The notes: generated by a model from the letters alone, not told the origin. DNA of 28,581 nucleotides from Candidatus Nomurabacteria bacterium (GCA_023267315.1 JAHFNN010000009.1:1-28581), one strand, 5' to 3'; positions 7,412-15,347 are shown, numbered from the stretch's first letter. Made by a program: numbers and translations.

Positions 7412-9121
7412 CTATCGATCAGGAGAAACATTATAATAATTTAATAAGAATTTTGCGATATTGACGAATGGCTCTGCAAGAGATGCTGACGCATATTCGA
7501 CACCCTTCGGATTCACTGCATACAAGAACACGAGAAATTGTGGATCATATGCGGGGAAATATCCAACAAACGAGTGGAGGTATCTATCTTTGTAATACCC
7601 TCCGCCACCGGGATTCGCAACTTGAGCAGTACCAGTCTTCGAGGCAATACTATAATGATCCATTTTATAAATTCCACCTTTGAGCGCCTTATCGTATACT
7701 GTCACCAACATTCTAGATATTGCTTCAGACGTCTGTGGTGAAATTTTACTTTTTGAAGTGGGATATACCGGGACTTTCTCTCCCCCGTCTTTATAAATTA
7801 TCTTTTGTACCAAGTGCGGAGTAATGAGTGTACCACCATTTACCATAGCTGAGAAGGCTCGGACGGTTGCAAGTGGAGTGAGTGCGATTCCTTGCCCGAA
7901 CGCAGCTGTCGCATATTCGACGTCTCGTGGACTCTGTAAATTCCCCACCAGACTTGGAATTTCATGCGGTAAATCAATGCCACTTTTTTCTCCAAGACCG
8001 TATCCCAAAAAGTAGTCACGAAGTTTATCTTTACCGAGCTTTTGTTCGACAGCAACCATACCAACGTTCAATGATTGATTGAGTACTTCCTGCATCGGAA
8101 TAACTCCACGAGCCTTACCATCAAAATTACTGATCTTTTTACCATTCAATGTTACCGAACCAGTATCGTTGTATGTCGTCTGTGCAGTAAGGACACCAGC
8201 ATCAAGTGCCGCAGACATCGCAAGTGGCTTAATGACCGAACCCATCTCAAATACATTTTCAGCAAGTGGATTACTAAATGTAAGCGGATCGGTCACTCCA
8301 GAGAAATCATTTAAATCAAAGTTTGGCAGTGATGACATTGCATAAATTGCTCCTGTTTTAGGATTGATGATAATTCCACCTTCAGCATCTGGATGATAGG
8401 TGTCGTGCACACTTGCTAATTGCTGTTCAAGATAATCCTCAACCGACGGCTCAATGGTTGTTTGAATATCACCTTCTATTTTCCCATTACTAAAAAGACT
8501 ATCACTGATATTTGAAAAAACTTCTGCAAAAAAATTAACATTTAAATTCTCTTCGGTACGTTCAAGAACGTCATTGTAGTATTTTTCTAAACCATACCGG
8601 CCAGAAAAGTCATCACCCTTATACCCCACGAAGCCAATAGTTTGTGCCGCCATGGTACTACTCGGATAAAAACGCCATTTTTGCTCATAAATTGAGATAC
8701 CAGACATATGTAGTGCATCAATCTTATCAGCATCTTCTTTTGAAACTTTCACTGCAATCTCTTCGTAGGGATCACTTTTTTTTGCAACTTTTTGAATAAA
8801 GCTATCATGATCGATAGGTATTATCTGTGAAAGTGCGGAATATGCGTGCTCTCCATCAACTATATTTTTAGGAACAATGGCTATTTTATATCCAACTTTT
8901 AATCCAGCCGCCGAAACAGTATTTCCATCTTTTTGTGTAAATAAGATTGACCCTCTCTCAAATATATTTCCACGTGGAGAAATATATTGACGATTGGCTT
9001 CTTCACTATATGCAGCGCCGTGTATTACCTGCACAAAAAAGAGCTTTGTGACGAGTAAAGCTCCGAGAAAAAGAATTGCGAAGGATATGAATTGTATTTT
9101 AGAAGAATTATTATAATTCAT
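7412..9121 (-). CDS. ftsI: Class B penicillin-binding protein, division transpeptidase FtsI (PBP3)
   Basis: Cross-links septal peptidoglycan outside the membrane. One N-terminal membrane helix (about 10-32) is followed by the dimerisation/pedestal region starting SPRGNIFERG, a short form of the usual RGxIxDRxG. The transpeptidase domain has the three active-site motifs: SVIK (near residue 294, in FEMGSVIKPL), SLN (near 348, in NQSLNVGM) and KTG (near 494, in ASKTGTAQ). There are no PASTA domains; 569 residues is a normal length. The ATG at 9121 is preferred; a GTG two codons earlier is also in frame. Either start overlaps the end of ftsL by about 11-17 bases, implying coupled translation. The place after rsmH and ftsL in the mraZ cluster is what separates it from the second class B PBP at 13375-15069. 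Confidence 0.93.
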   Translation of the reverse strand: MNYNNSSKIQFISFAILFLGALLVTKLFFVQVIHGAAYSEEANRQYISPRGNIFERGSILFTQKDGNTVSAAGLKVGYKIAIVPKNIVDGEHAYSALSQIIPIDHDSFIQKVAKKSDPYEEIAVKVSKEDADKIDALHMSGISIYEQKWRFYPSSTMAAQTIGFVGYKGDDFSGRYGLEKYYNDVLERTEENLNVNFFAEVFSNISDSLFSNGKIEGDIQTTIEPSVEDYLEQQLASVHDTYHPDAEGGIIINPKTGAIYAMSSLPNFDLNDFSGVTDPLTFSNPLAENVFEMGSVIKPLAMSAALDAGVLTAQTTYNDTGSVTLNGKKISNFDGKARGVIPMQEVLNQSLNVGMVAVEQKLGKDKLRDYFLGYGLGEKSGIDLPHEIPSLVGNLQSPRDVEYATAAFGQGIALTPLATVRAFSAMVNGGTLITPHLVQKIIYKDGGEKVPVYPTSKSKISPQTSEAISRMLVTVYDKALKGGIYKMDHYSIASKTGTAQVANPGGGGYYKDRYLHSFVGYFPAYDPQFLVFLYAVNPKGVEYASASLAEPFVNIAKFLLNYYNVSPDR

Positions 9122-9461
9122 TGCCACGTGCTACTGCGGTTGAGACATATGATTCTCGTGATGCAAATTCAATGCTTTTACCTTGTGGTTCAGAGAAACC
9201 CAGTGATGAAGCTTTGGCGAGATCAAGACTATTGTTTAATGAAAGATATTCAAGCTCGAGCTCTCCGACCTTACTTGAAAGTGTTTTGACTTGATTTTCA
9301 GCACTCTTTCGCGCTATGACATTAAAAATAGTTGTTCCGATGAAATAGACATACACACACGACACAAGCGCAAGCACAATAAGTACCGAAGTTACGAGTC
9401 GCTGTTGAAACTCGTCCTTTGATATTGCAAGCGTATGTGATTGTGGATGTCGTGTAGCCAT
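9111..9461 (-). CDS. ftsL: FtsL-like division protein
   Basis: 116 residues with the bitopic layout of FtsL: a short cytoplasmic N-terminus, one membrane helix (about 22-45, VTSVLIVLALVSCVYVYFI), then a coiled-coil region (about 55-85, KTLSSKVGELELEYLSL) and a short tail. FtsL joins FtsB/FtsQ in the divisome and helps recruit and activate FtsI. Sequence identity in this family is low, so the call rests on architecture plus position between rsmH and ftsI. The start is set at the ATG at 9461, 7 bases after the rsmH stop; the frame is open further upstream to 9536 but that stretch overlaps rsmH and has no membrane or signal content. No Shine-Dalgarno is visible, so translation probably depends on rsmH termination. 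Confidence 0.82.
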   Translation of the reverse strand: MATRHPQSHTLAISKDEFQQRLVTSVLIVLALVSCVYVYFIGTTIFNVIARKSAENQVKTLSSKVGELELEYLSLNNSLDLAKASSLGFSEPQGKSIEFASRESYVSTAVARGNEL

Positions 9462-9468
9462 AGTATTT

Positions 9469-10353
9469 TTAAATGATTTTTTCAATGATTCGTAATTTTG
9501 AACTTCGTGACCGAGTATTAGTTCGTATCTCTTCATCCGTCGGTATAATTGGCTTTTTTGTAACTGCGATACCAGCGCCTTCGGAAACTTTTTGTTTAAT
9601 AAAATTTTTAACGATTCGATCTTCTAGACTATGAAATGAAATCACGGCAATGCGTCCACCTTTTTCCAATCGCTCGAATCCATCTGTAAGTCCTTGCGAG
9701 ATGCTTCCCAACTCATCATTCACTGCGATACGTATTGCTTGAAATGTTTTAGTCGCCGGATGAATTTTCTTTCGTCGATATGGCGCAGGGACTGCATGAA
9801 AAATAATATCGGCAAGCTCTGTAGTAGTCTCAATGGGTTTCTCTTCGCGTCGAGCCTTTATCGCAGCAGCAATTCTTCGTGAATATCGCTCTTCTCCAAA
9901 ACCGTAGATGATATCCGCAAGGCTCTCTTCACTCCAGGTATTCACGACACTGTATGCAGTCACCGCATCTACTTCTGGATCCTTCACCAACGTCATCGTA
10001 AGTGGCTCTTCGCGACGAAATGTAAATCCACGACTTCCTTCATCAAGCTGGAATGAACTCAATCCCAAATCGAGCAGGAAACGATTCATTTTTGTAATCT
10101 TAAAACTGTCGAGCACTTCTGCCACATTTCTGAAATTAGTGCATGCAGTTTTTAGATTTTTTCCTGATAGACGTTTCTCGACTCGTGCGATTGCATCAGA
10201 ATCTAAATCGATACCAATGACCTCTTTGGCTCCCTTCTTAAATGCAAGCTCGGCGTGTCCGCCACCACCTAAGGTACCGTCAACAAAGATATCTCCTTCG
10301 TGAATGTCTAACCCTTCTATTGCCTCTTTTAAAAGAACCGGTATGTGCTCCAT
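9469..10353 (-). CDS. rsmH: 16S rRNA (cytosine(1402)-N(4))-methyltransferase RsmH (MraW)
   Basis: Methylates N4 of C1402 in the decoding centre of 16S rRNA with S-adenosylmethionine. The N-terminus HIPVLLKEAI is typical. The SAM-binding motif is DGTLGGGGHAE (about 25-35), with GIDLDSDAI as the acidic loop after strand 2. LLDLGLSSFQLDEGSRGF (about 92-110) is the RsmH signature, and the C-terminal third has KTFQAIRIAVNDEL and ISFHSLEDRIVK. 294 residues is slightly short for the family (about 310). One small change is LTMTLVKD where most members read LDMRMD. It starts 4 bases after mraZ, as in most bacterial division clusters. Confidence 0.96.
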   Translation of the reverse strand: MEHIPVLLKEAIEGLDIHEGDIFVDGTLGGGGHAELAFKKGAKEVIGIDLDSDAIARVEKRLSGKNLKTACTNFRNVAEVLDSFKITKMNRFLLDLGLSSFQLDEGSRGFTFRREEPLTMTLVKDPEVDAVTAYSVVNTWSEESLADIIYGFGEERYSRRIAAAIKARREEKPIETTTELADIIFHAVPAPYRRKKIHPATKTFQAIRIAVNDELGSISQGLTDGFERLEKGGRIAVISFHSLEDRIVKNFIKQKVSEGAGIAVTKKPIIPTDEEIRTNTRSRSSKLRIIEKII

Positions 10354-10357
10354 ATAA

Positions 10358-10792
10358 TTAGAGCACTCCGACGCTTCCCAACTTCTCAGCCAATGCGTCA
10401 GCTTGCTTTTCGACTCCTGCCTTGTATTCGTTCCATACTTTATCGTTCCAAATTTCTACTCGATTTTTGACTCCGATAAGTACAGCCTTTCCTTTAAGAC
10501 CTGCACGCTCCTTTAAGAAATCAGGAATGAGCATGCGCCCAATACTATCCACATCAGCTTCAACCGCGCCTCCCAAGAGATATCGATTGAAACTTCGCGT
10601 ATCAGCTTGTCCGATTGATGTCTCCGCCAATTTATCTGAAAAAATTTTCCACTCTTTTGGCGCAAACACAAAAAGACAGCTATCAAGCCCCGGAGTAATG
10701 ATCACTTTCTTTCCCATTTCCGCTCGGAACTTTGATGGAAGAGAAATGCGATTTTTATCGTCTATTGTGTGTGTATATTCGCCGATAATCAT
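10358..10792 (-). CDS. mraZ: Transcriptional regulator MraZ
   Basis: MraZ binds repeated TGGGN boxes and controls its own division-cluster promoter. The two tandem AbrB-like half-domains are visible: GEYTHTIDDKNRISLPSKFR at the N-terminus and, about 75 residues on, VEADVDSIGRMLIPDFL with the matching D-x-x-x-R-hydrophobic-x-h-P pattern. 144 residues is the usual length. It is the first gene of mraZ-rsmH-ftsL-ftsI-murF. The promoter upstream contains four matching boxes, so autoregulation is directly suggested by the sequence. The ATG at 10792 begins about 32 bases after the predicted transcript start; no Shine-Dalgarno is evident. Confidence 0.96.
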   Translation of the reverse strand: MIIGEYTHTIDDKNRISLPSKFRAEMGKKVIITPGLDSCLFVFAPKEWKIFSDKLAETSIGQADTRSFNRYLLGGAVEADVDSIGRMLIPDFLKERAGLKGKAVLIGVKNRVEIWNDKVWNEYKAGVEKQADALAEKLGSVGVL

Positions 10793-10806
10793 AAAAATAT
10801 TTTCAT

Positions 10807-10852
10807 CCCACTTCTTCCCACTTACATCAAATTATACTCCACTTCTTCCCAC
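10807..10852 (-). promoter_or_regulatory. MraZ operator: four GTGGR boxes
   Basis: On the minus strand, GTGGG occurs at 10807-10811, 10817-10821 and 10848-10852, and GTGGA at 10838-10842. The boxes form two pairs with AAGAA spacers, each pair on a 10-base period, and the pairs are offset by about two helical turns. This matches the known MraZ target of TGGGN repeats with 5-base spacers. One pair lies in the promoter spacer and the other just after the transcript start. Confidence 0.85.
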
Positions 10853-10859
10853 AATACAA
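10831..10859 (-). promoter_or_regulatory. Promoter of the mraZ division operon
   Basis: TTGTAT (10854-10859), a 17-base spacer, then a perfect TATAAT (10831-10836) on the minus strand. Two MraZ boxes lie within the spacer. The -35 box falls in the arm of the hairpin at 10856-10880. Confidence 0.8.
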
Positions 10860-10880
10860 AAGCCCCAAAAGGGCTTTTGT
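10856..10880 (-). terminator. Hairpin just upstream of the mraZ promoter
   Basis: ACAAAAGCCC (10856-10865) pairs with GGGCTTTTGT (10871-10880) around a 5-base loop. On the minus strand it ends CTTTTGTATTG, so it may block read-through into the mraZ operon. It shares bases with the mraZ -35 box. A regulatory rather than terminating role is possible. Confidence 0.45.
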
Positions 10881-10901
10881 GTGGATAACTATTGAGAGAT
10901 A

Positions 10902-10930
10902 TTGGACTTTTATTTAAAATGTTGTATAAT
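10902..10930 (+). promoter_or_regulatory. Promoter of the 94-residue orphan
   Basis: TTGGAC (10902-10907), a 17-base spacer and a perfect TATAAT (10925-10930). The predicted transcript begins near 10937, which rules out the upstream in-frame starts at 10892 and 10919 and points to the ATG at 10961. Confidence 0.75.
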
Positions 10931-10960
10931 CAAAAAAGTAATCAAAAAACCCATATTCCG

Positions 10961-11245
10961 ATGAATAACCAGCAACCCCAAATCCCCTGTTCATACATTA
11001 GAGTGAAGTGGGATAACGACAGTATTTTAGTTCTTTGCGCAACAACAAGAGCAGAAGCACTGAAGAAACAACTTGAAGCAGTATTAGCTGATGCAAAAGC
11101 TATGAGCGCTTCAGTAACAATTCTTACAGCAGAAGAGCAAGCCGAATTAGGTAAAAAAAGTCTTGCACCAGCAGCACACATAATCGACACTGTTGCTGAA
11201 TTTACAATAGGTCAAAATTCTATTAAAGACTTCCTTGCAGCTTGA
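10961..11245 (+). CDS. Small hypothetical protein, 94 residues
   Basis: I do not recognise the family. The protein is soluble, with no signal or membrane segment. It begins with a short polar tail (MNNQQPQIP), then a beta-strand region (SYIRVKWDNDSILVLCATT), a helix rich in A, L, K and E (RAEALKKQLEAVLADAKAM), a strand (SASVTILT) and further helices ending IKDFLAA. A small alpha/beta fold of about 85 residues is likely. It is transcribed away from the mraZ operon from its own strong promoter and ends in the terminator shared with lysS, so it is a single-gene unit. The frame is open upstream to 10892, but the promoter lies inside that stretch, so the ATG at 10961 is chosen. No Shine-Dalgarno is present. 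Confidence 0.75.
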   Translation: MNNQQPQIPCSYIRVKWDNDSILVLCATTRAEALKKQLEAVLADAKAMSASVTILTAEEQAELGKKSLAPAAHIIDTVAEFTIGQNSIKDFLAA

Positions 11246-11260
11246 TCTACGTAAGACAAA

Positions 11261-11300
11261 AAAGGCCCTAAAAACTTATTAAAAAAATTTTAGGGCCTTT
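11261..11300. terminator. Two-way terminator between the 94-residue orphan and lysS
   Basis: AAAGGCCCTAAAA (11261-11273) pairs with TTTTAGGGCCTTT (11288-11300). The plus strand continues ATTATTTATTTTATT and the minus strand continues TTTG after the arm, so both converging genes can terminate here. Confidence 0.9.
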
Positions 11301-11313
11301 ATTATTTATTTTA

Positions 11314-12783
11314 TTATTCTTTATGTCGCATTGTTGGGAAGAAAATAACTTCTTTGATATTTTTTGTATCTGTCAAAAACATCACGAGTCGATCAATACC
11401 GATTCCTACCCCACCCGCTGGTGGCATACCGTATTCCATCGCTTCAATAAAATCATCATCTTTTCGCTGTGCATCCGCTTCGCCTGCAGCTTTATTTTTT
11501 TCCTGTTCAGAAAAACGTAGTACTTGATCAATTGGATCATTCAATTCTGAAAACGCTTTCACGAGTTCAATACCCCCAGCGACAAGCTGGAATGCATCAA
11601 CATATTTGGGATTCTTTGGGTTACGCTTCGCGAGCGGTAAATATTCCACCGGATAATCCACTACAAATGTCGGTTGTACCAACTTGGGTCGGCAGGTTTT
11701 TTTATAAATACCATCAAGCAGTTTTGCAATTGAATCCCCTTTTGAAACCGCCACACCACTCTGCGTCGCCTTAAGCACAAGCTCAGTATGTGAAATCGTT
11801 TCTGGATTTGGAATGAGTGCGTATCGTTTCAATAAATCAAAATATGAAATAACAGCAAATTTCTTCGTAAAATCAATCGCGTCTCCACTATATTCAATCG
11901 AGTTTTTTTTGAACACTTTTTTCACGAGTGTTTTAAACATTGCTTCCACAAATGCCATTTGCTTTGTCGCATCAGAAAATGCCTCATAGAATTCCACCAT
12001 AGTGAATTCTGGATTGTGTGTCACGTCAATTCCTTCATTTCGAAAATCCTTCGAAAGTTCATACACTTTTGGAAAGCCTGCTACAAGCATACGTTTCAAA
12101 TAGAGCTCGTCTGAAATACGAAGATACATATCCATATCAAGCGCATTATGATGTGTCACAAACGGCTCTGCTGACGCCCCGCCGTATAGTGGCTGAAGTG
12201 CTGGTGTTTCTACTTCCAAATATCCAGCAGTGTCTAGGACGTTTCTGATTTCAGAAATAATTTTTGAACGAGTAATAAAACGATCTTTTACTTCCTGAGA
12301 CATGAGCGCATCGAGATAGCGTCTACGGAATCGTTCTTCCATATCTTGAAGACCGTGCCATTTTTCTGGAAGCGGGCGAAGTGATTTTGAAAGAATCGTC
12401 CATGTTTTTACTTCAAGTGTCTTTTCATTTCTTTTTGTAATAAAAAGTGAACCAGAAAATTCTACAAAGTCACCGATATCAATCGTTTGATCAAAGAGAC
12501 TAAATGAAGCATCTCCGACTCCATCTTTTTTTATAAGTACCTGAAAACCACCAGTACCATCATTGATATTTAAAAAGGTAAGTGCGCCCTGTGGTCGAAG
12601 CGACATGACGCGACCACCAATGGAGATTGGTTTTTTCTTTTTTGAAATAGTTGCAAAACGAGACACAATTTCTAGAAGTGTGTAATCGATATTCGAAGTG
12701 ACAGGATATGGATCAATTCCATTTTCCTGCAACAATTTTAATTTTTGAAGTCTTGTCTGACGAATTTCTTCAAGTGAAGCCAT
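11314..12783 (-). CDS. lysS: Lysyl-tRNA synthetase, class II
   Basis: Charges tRNA-Lys with lysine using ATP in the cytoplasm. The N-terminal OB-fold anticodon-binding domain spans about 50-140, with GGRVMSLRPQGALTFLNIND. The class II core follows: motif 1 around ETPALQPLYGGASAEPF (near 190), motif 2 FRNEGIDVTHNPEFTMVEFY (near 246-265) and motif 3 GVGIGIDRLVMFLTD (near 457-471), ending VIFFPTMR. 489 residues is the usual size for a bacterial LysS. It lies downstream of greA after a hairpin terminator, so it may have its own start within the loop of that hairpin (TTGGTA-16-TATGAT) or be read through from greA. It ends in the two-way terminator shared with the small plus-strand gene. Confidence 0.97.
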   Translation of the reverse strand: MASLEEIRQTRLQKLKLLQENGIDPYPVTSNIDYTLLEIVSRFATISKKKKPISIGGRVMSLRPQGALTFLNINDGTGGFQVLIKKDGVGDASFSLFDQTIDIGDFVEFSGSLFITKRNEKTLEVKTWTILSKSLRPLPEKWHGLQDMEERFRRRYLDALMSQEVKDRFITRSKIISEIRNVLDTAGYLEVETPALQPLYGGASAEPFVTHHNALDMDMYLRISDELYLKRMLVAGFPKVYELSKDFRNEGIDVTHNPEFTMVEFYEAFSDATKQMAFVEAMFKTLVKKVFKKNSIEYSGDAIDFTKKFAVISYFDLLKRYALIPNPETISHTELVLKATQSGVAVSKGDSIAKLLDGIYKKTCRPKLVQPTFVVDYPVEYLPLAKRNPKNPKYVDAFQLVAGGIELVKAFSELNDPIDQVLRFSEQEKNKAAGEADAQRKDDDFIEAMEYGMPPAGGVGIGIDRLVMFLTDTKNIKEVIFFPTMRHKE

Positions 12784-12806
12784 AAAAATATGAGTATGAT
12801 ACTAAA

Positions 12807-12860
12807 AAGACACCCTGGTATTTTATCATAGCCTGACAATGCGTGCTACCAAGGTGTCTT
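12807..12860 (-). terminator. Terminator between greA and lysS
   Basis: Arms 12807-12820 and 12847-12860 pair over 14 positions with one G-U, closing a 26-base loop, and the minus strand continues with a T-run. It begins 10 bases after the greA stop. The long loop carries a possible weak promoter for lysS. Confidence 0.7.
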
Positions 12861-12870
12861 CTGTAAAAAA

Positions 12871-13335
12871 TTATTCAATATCGATGATCTTGTAGTTCAC
12901 TGTTCCTTTTGGATTTTGAAATGTGACAGTATCACCTTTCTTTTTTCCAAAAAGTGCCTCTCCGAGCGGAGAGTGGTGAGAAATCTTCCCTTCACCGGTA
13001 GCTTCTTCAGATCCTACGATCTGATATCGCTTCTCTTCTTTATCTTTTTCTTTTCTAACGACAACAGTTGAGCCCACTTCAACCTTAGTACTATGGTGAG
13101 ATGCTACCACTACTGATTCCTTGAGAATGAGTTCGATTTTTGAAATACGTTCTTCAAGTTTTGCCTGATCTTCGCGAGCTTGGTGGTATTCAGCATTTTC
13201 AGACAAATCTCCCAACGACTTTGCAAATTCAAGGCTTTCTAGGACCTCTTTTCGCTTCTTAGTTTTAAGTTCATGAAGCTCTGTTGCCAAAGCCTGTTTT
13301 TTCTCTTCAGTTATGTATTCTTGATTGCTATCCAT
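12871..13335 (-). CDS. greA: Transcription elongation factor GreA
   Basis: GreA enters the RNA polymerase secondary channel and stimulates cleavage of backtracked RNA. The N-terminal coiled coil (about 5-75) has the family features LSENAEYHQAREDQAKLEERI, including the tip acidic residues, and the C-terminal FKBP-like domain has ISHHSPLGEALFGKKKGD. The last residues NYKIIDIE match the family end. 154 residues, against 158 in E. coli. The frame is open eight codons further up to a TTG at 13359, but a TTGACT-16-TATAAT promoter overlaps that stretch and places the transcript start almost exactly at the ATG at 13335. The mRNA is therefore probably leaderless. The gene follows mrdA by about 40 bases. 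Confidence 0.95.
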   Translation of the reverse strand: MDSNQEYITEEKKQALATELHELKTKKRKEVLESLEFAKSLGDLSENAEYHQAREDQAKLEERISKIELILKESVVVASHHSTKVEVGSTVVVRKEKDKEEKRYQIVGSEEATGEGKISHHSPLGEALFGKKKGDTVTFQNPKGTVNYKIIDIE

Positions 13336-13341
13336 GGCGTT

Positions 13342-13369
13342 ATTATATAAAAAAATCAAAAAAAGTCAA
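13342..13369 (-). promoter_or_regulatory. greA promoter, apparently leaderless
   Basis: TTGACT (13364-13369), a 16-base spacer and TATAAT (13342-13347) on the minus strand. The -10 box ends 6 bases before the ATG, so the start of transcription falls at or within a base of the first codon. Confidence 0.72.
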
Positions 13370-13374
13370 TGAAA

Positions 13375-15069
13375 TCAATCTACTTTCAAATAATCAGGAG
13401 CATTCACCTGTGTCCAATCTAAAAAGCTTCGCATGGCAGTAGAAGCACCAGTTGCACCAGCAGGACCGTTTTCCATCATCACCACAAAGGCATATTTCGG
13501 ATTCTGATATGGGAAAAACCCTTCTGCCGATGAATTAACCCGTTGATTCTTGTATCCTACCTGTGCTGTTCCTGTTTTTAAAGCTACTTGGACATATGGA
13601 ACATTGAGGACTCCTCCGATACCCACAGTGACAGTATCACGCATACCTTCTTGAACAACCTTATAGATACTCTGTGGTATATCAACCGTGGTAACTTGAG
13701 ACTCCTTTTGTGTATCTCCCAATAAAAGGTGTGGGGACAACAATTTCCCTTTATTCGCAATCGCACTGACCGCACGAGCCATTTCGAGTGGAGTAACCTG
13801 GAATCCGTACTGGCCGATGACCGTGTGATATGTATCTCCAATGCGCCATTGTTCGCCATTGAAATTTGCCGCCTTCCATTCAGGTGACGGAATAACCCCC
13901 GATGCTTCCGCAGGAAGGTCTACGCCATTTTTTTCTCCGATACCAAACATGCGCGCATATTTTTCTATATTCGCAATACCAATACCTTTCTGATCTTGAA
14001 ATCCTCCACCAACTTCATAGAAGTACACGTCGGAAGATACAGCAATAGCATGCCGCACGTCTACCCACCCGTTTGCGCGCCAGTCTTTAAAAACTGAATT
14101 CTGTCCTGGAGCATACGGATTTGGAATTGAAATCGAGCCTGTACTCAATATTTGTTTATCAGCAGTAATCACTCCTTCAGTAAGTGCGGCAAGTGCCATG
14201 AACGGCTTTACAATAGAACCCGGAGCATAGAGTCCTGATACTGCTCGATCCAAAAATACGTGTCGCGAATCATTCAAATATCTTTTAATTGTCGCAGTAT
14301 CATTTCCCAATGAAAGAATTTCTGGTTCATATTCAGGATAATTTGTCAGTGCAACAATTTCTCCAGTATGCACATCCATGATAACACCCGATCCACCAGT
14401 GTATCCTGCTTTATTTGCAAGTGCCGCAATAGAATCATACAAACTTGATTGTAATTTTGAATCAATCGAAAGATGTAAATTGTCCCCATTTTGCGGTGGG
14501 TCTAATAAATTCTGCGATTCGATATGTCCTTGCACATCTGTCTCCACAATCTGTGTTCCATTCACCCCAGAGAGTCGTTCATCGTATTGTTTTTCAATAC
14601 CATCTTTCCCGATAAACGCCGTTTGCCAATAATTTCCCTGCTTATCTTTTGATGGATAGCTCACATATCCGACAACGTGCGCCAATCCTTGCGCTGTTGT
14701 ATATGAACGTCGAGAAAAAGAACTACCATCACTACTTTCATCATTCCACGCAAGCTCTACACCATTTCGATCATAAATGATTCCCCTGTTTGCAAAAATT
14801 GGAATTTTCTTAAGGCTATTTTTTTCACTTCGGTCAAAGTATGCTTGACCTTGTTTTATTTGAAGGACCCCCACGCGATACAGAAAAACACACCCGATAC
14901 ATAAAAACGCAAGGCCTAAGACAATAACAGTCGTTTTCGTAATAGGTCGCTCAAGTCGTCCTTCGAATTGTTGTGTATCGAATTGAGGAATATTTTTTGC
15001 ATCCAGAAATATCTCATCGGGATCAACTTCTCTATTGAATAGTTTTTTTCGTTTGAATCGGAATATCAT
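13375..15069 (-). CDS. mrdA: Class B penicillin-binding protein 2 (elongation transpeptidase)
   Basis: Transpeptidase of lateral-wall peptidoglycan synthesis, acting outside the membrane. A long basic cytoplasmic N-terminus (about 45 residues) precedes a membrane helix (about 47-68). The pedestal has NRGIIYDRNGVELAWN, and the catalytic domain has SIVK (near 285, in YAPGSIVKPF), SSD (near 345, in AVSSDVYFYEVGG; PBP2 proteins use S-x-D/N-TYFY here) and KTG (near 497, in LKTGTAQVG). The PBP2 type is favoured over FtsI by SSDVYFY and the GIEKQYDERLSGVNG block. It overlaps the upstream small membrane protein by 4 bases (ATGA), so the two are co-translated. rodA is not in the window. The stop lies 6 bases before the greA -35 box. 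Confidence 0.92.
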   Translation of the reverse strand: MIFRFKRKKLFNREVDPDEIFLDAKNIPQFDTQQFEGRLERPITKTTVIVLGLAFLCIGCVFLYRVGVLQIKQGQAYFDRSEKNSLKKIPIFANRGIIYDRNGVELAWNDESSDGSSFSRRSYTTAQGLAHVVGYVSYPSKDKQGNYWQTAFIGKDGIEKQYDERLSGVNGTQIVETDVQGHIESQNLLDPPQNGDNLHLSIDSKLQSSLYDSIAALANKAGYTGGSGVIMDVHTGEIVALTNYPEYEPEILSLGNDTATIKRYLNDSRHVFLDRAVSGLYAPGSIVKPFMALAALTEGVITADKQILSTGSISIPNPYAPGQNSVFKDWRANGWVDVRHAIAVSSDVYFYEVGGGFQDQKGIGIANIEKYARMFGIGEKNGVDLPAEASGVIPSPEWKAANFNGEQWRIGDTYHTVIGQYGFQVTPLEMARAVSAIANKGKLLSPHLLLGDTQKESQVTTVDIPQSIYKVVQEGMRDTVTVGIGGVLNVPYVQVALKTGTAQVGYKNQRVNSSAEGFFPYQNPKYAFVVMMENGPAGATGASTAMRSFLDWTQVNAPDYLKVD

Positions 15070-15347
15070 ATACGCGCGCTATATGCATGCATCTCTTTTT
15101 TTATAAAGTACGACGCTGCAAAAATAATGACTGAAATGATGAAACTCAAATATACAATACCGTAATACCGAGAAAGACCAACTCCATAGAGACTATCCGA
15201 GAGCAAGAAAACAAACATAAATTCAAAGTAGTGCTTGAACACAAACAATAATACAAGTGCGAAAATGGCGGTAAACCAAAACGGCAACGTGATGACTGAA
15301 ATAACAAGAAGTATATCGAGGATAATACGAGTAATAACCTTTTTCAT
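15066..15347 (-). CDS. Small membrane protein upstream of PBP2 (possible MreD-like role)
   Basis: 93 residues, almost wholly hydrophobic, with about three membrane helices (about 8-36, 41-54 and 62-82), a basic N-terminus (MKKVITR) and a short charged tail. I cannot match it to a known family by sequence. Position is the main clue: it is first in a two-gene unit with mrdA, overlapping it by 4 bases, at the place where mreD stands in many elongasome clusters. At 93 residues it is much shorter than a usual MreD (about 160), so a degenerate MreD or an unrelated accessory protein are both possible. A -10 box ends 9 bases before the ATG, so the transcript has almost no leader. Confidence 0.78.
   Translation of the reverse strand: MKKVITRIILDILLVISVITLPFWFTAIFALVLLFVFKHYFEFMFVFLLSDSLYGVGLSRYYGIVYLSFIISVIIFAASYFIKKEMHAYSARI

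Noticed and set aside
9908..10303. Plus-strand 131-codon frame
   Set aside because: Antisense shadow of rsmH; Ser/Pro-rich translation without domain features.
10422..10895. Plus-strand 157-codon frame
   Set aside because: It lies opposite mraZ and its operator and has no recognisable domain.
13336..13359. TTG-initiated longer greA
   Set aside because: The extra eight codons lie in the spacer of the greA promoter and are absent from the family.
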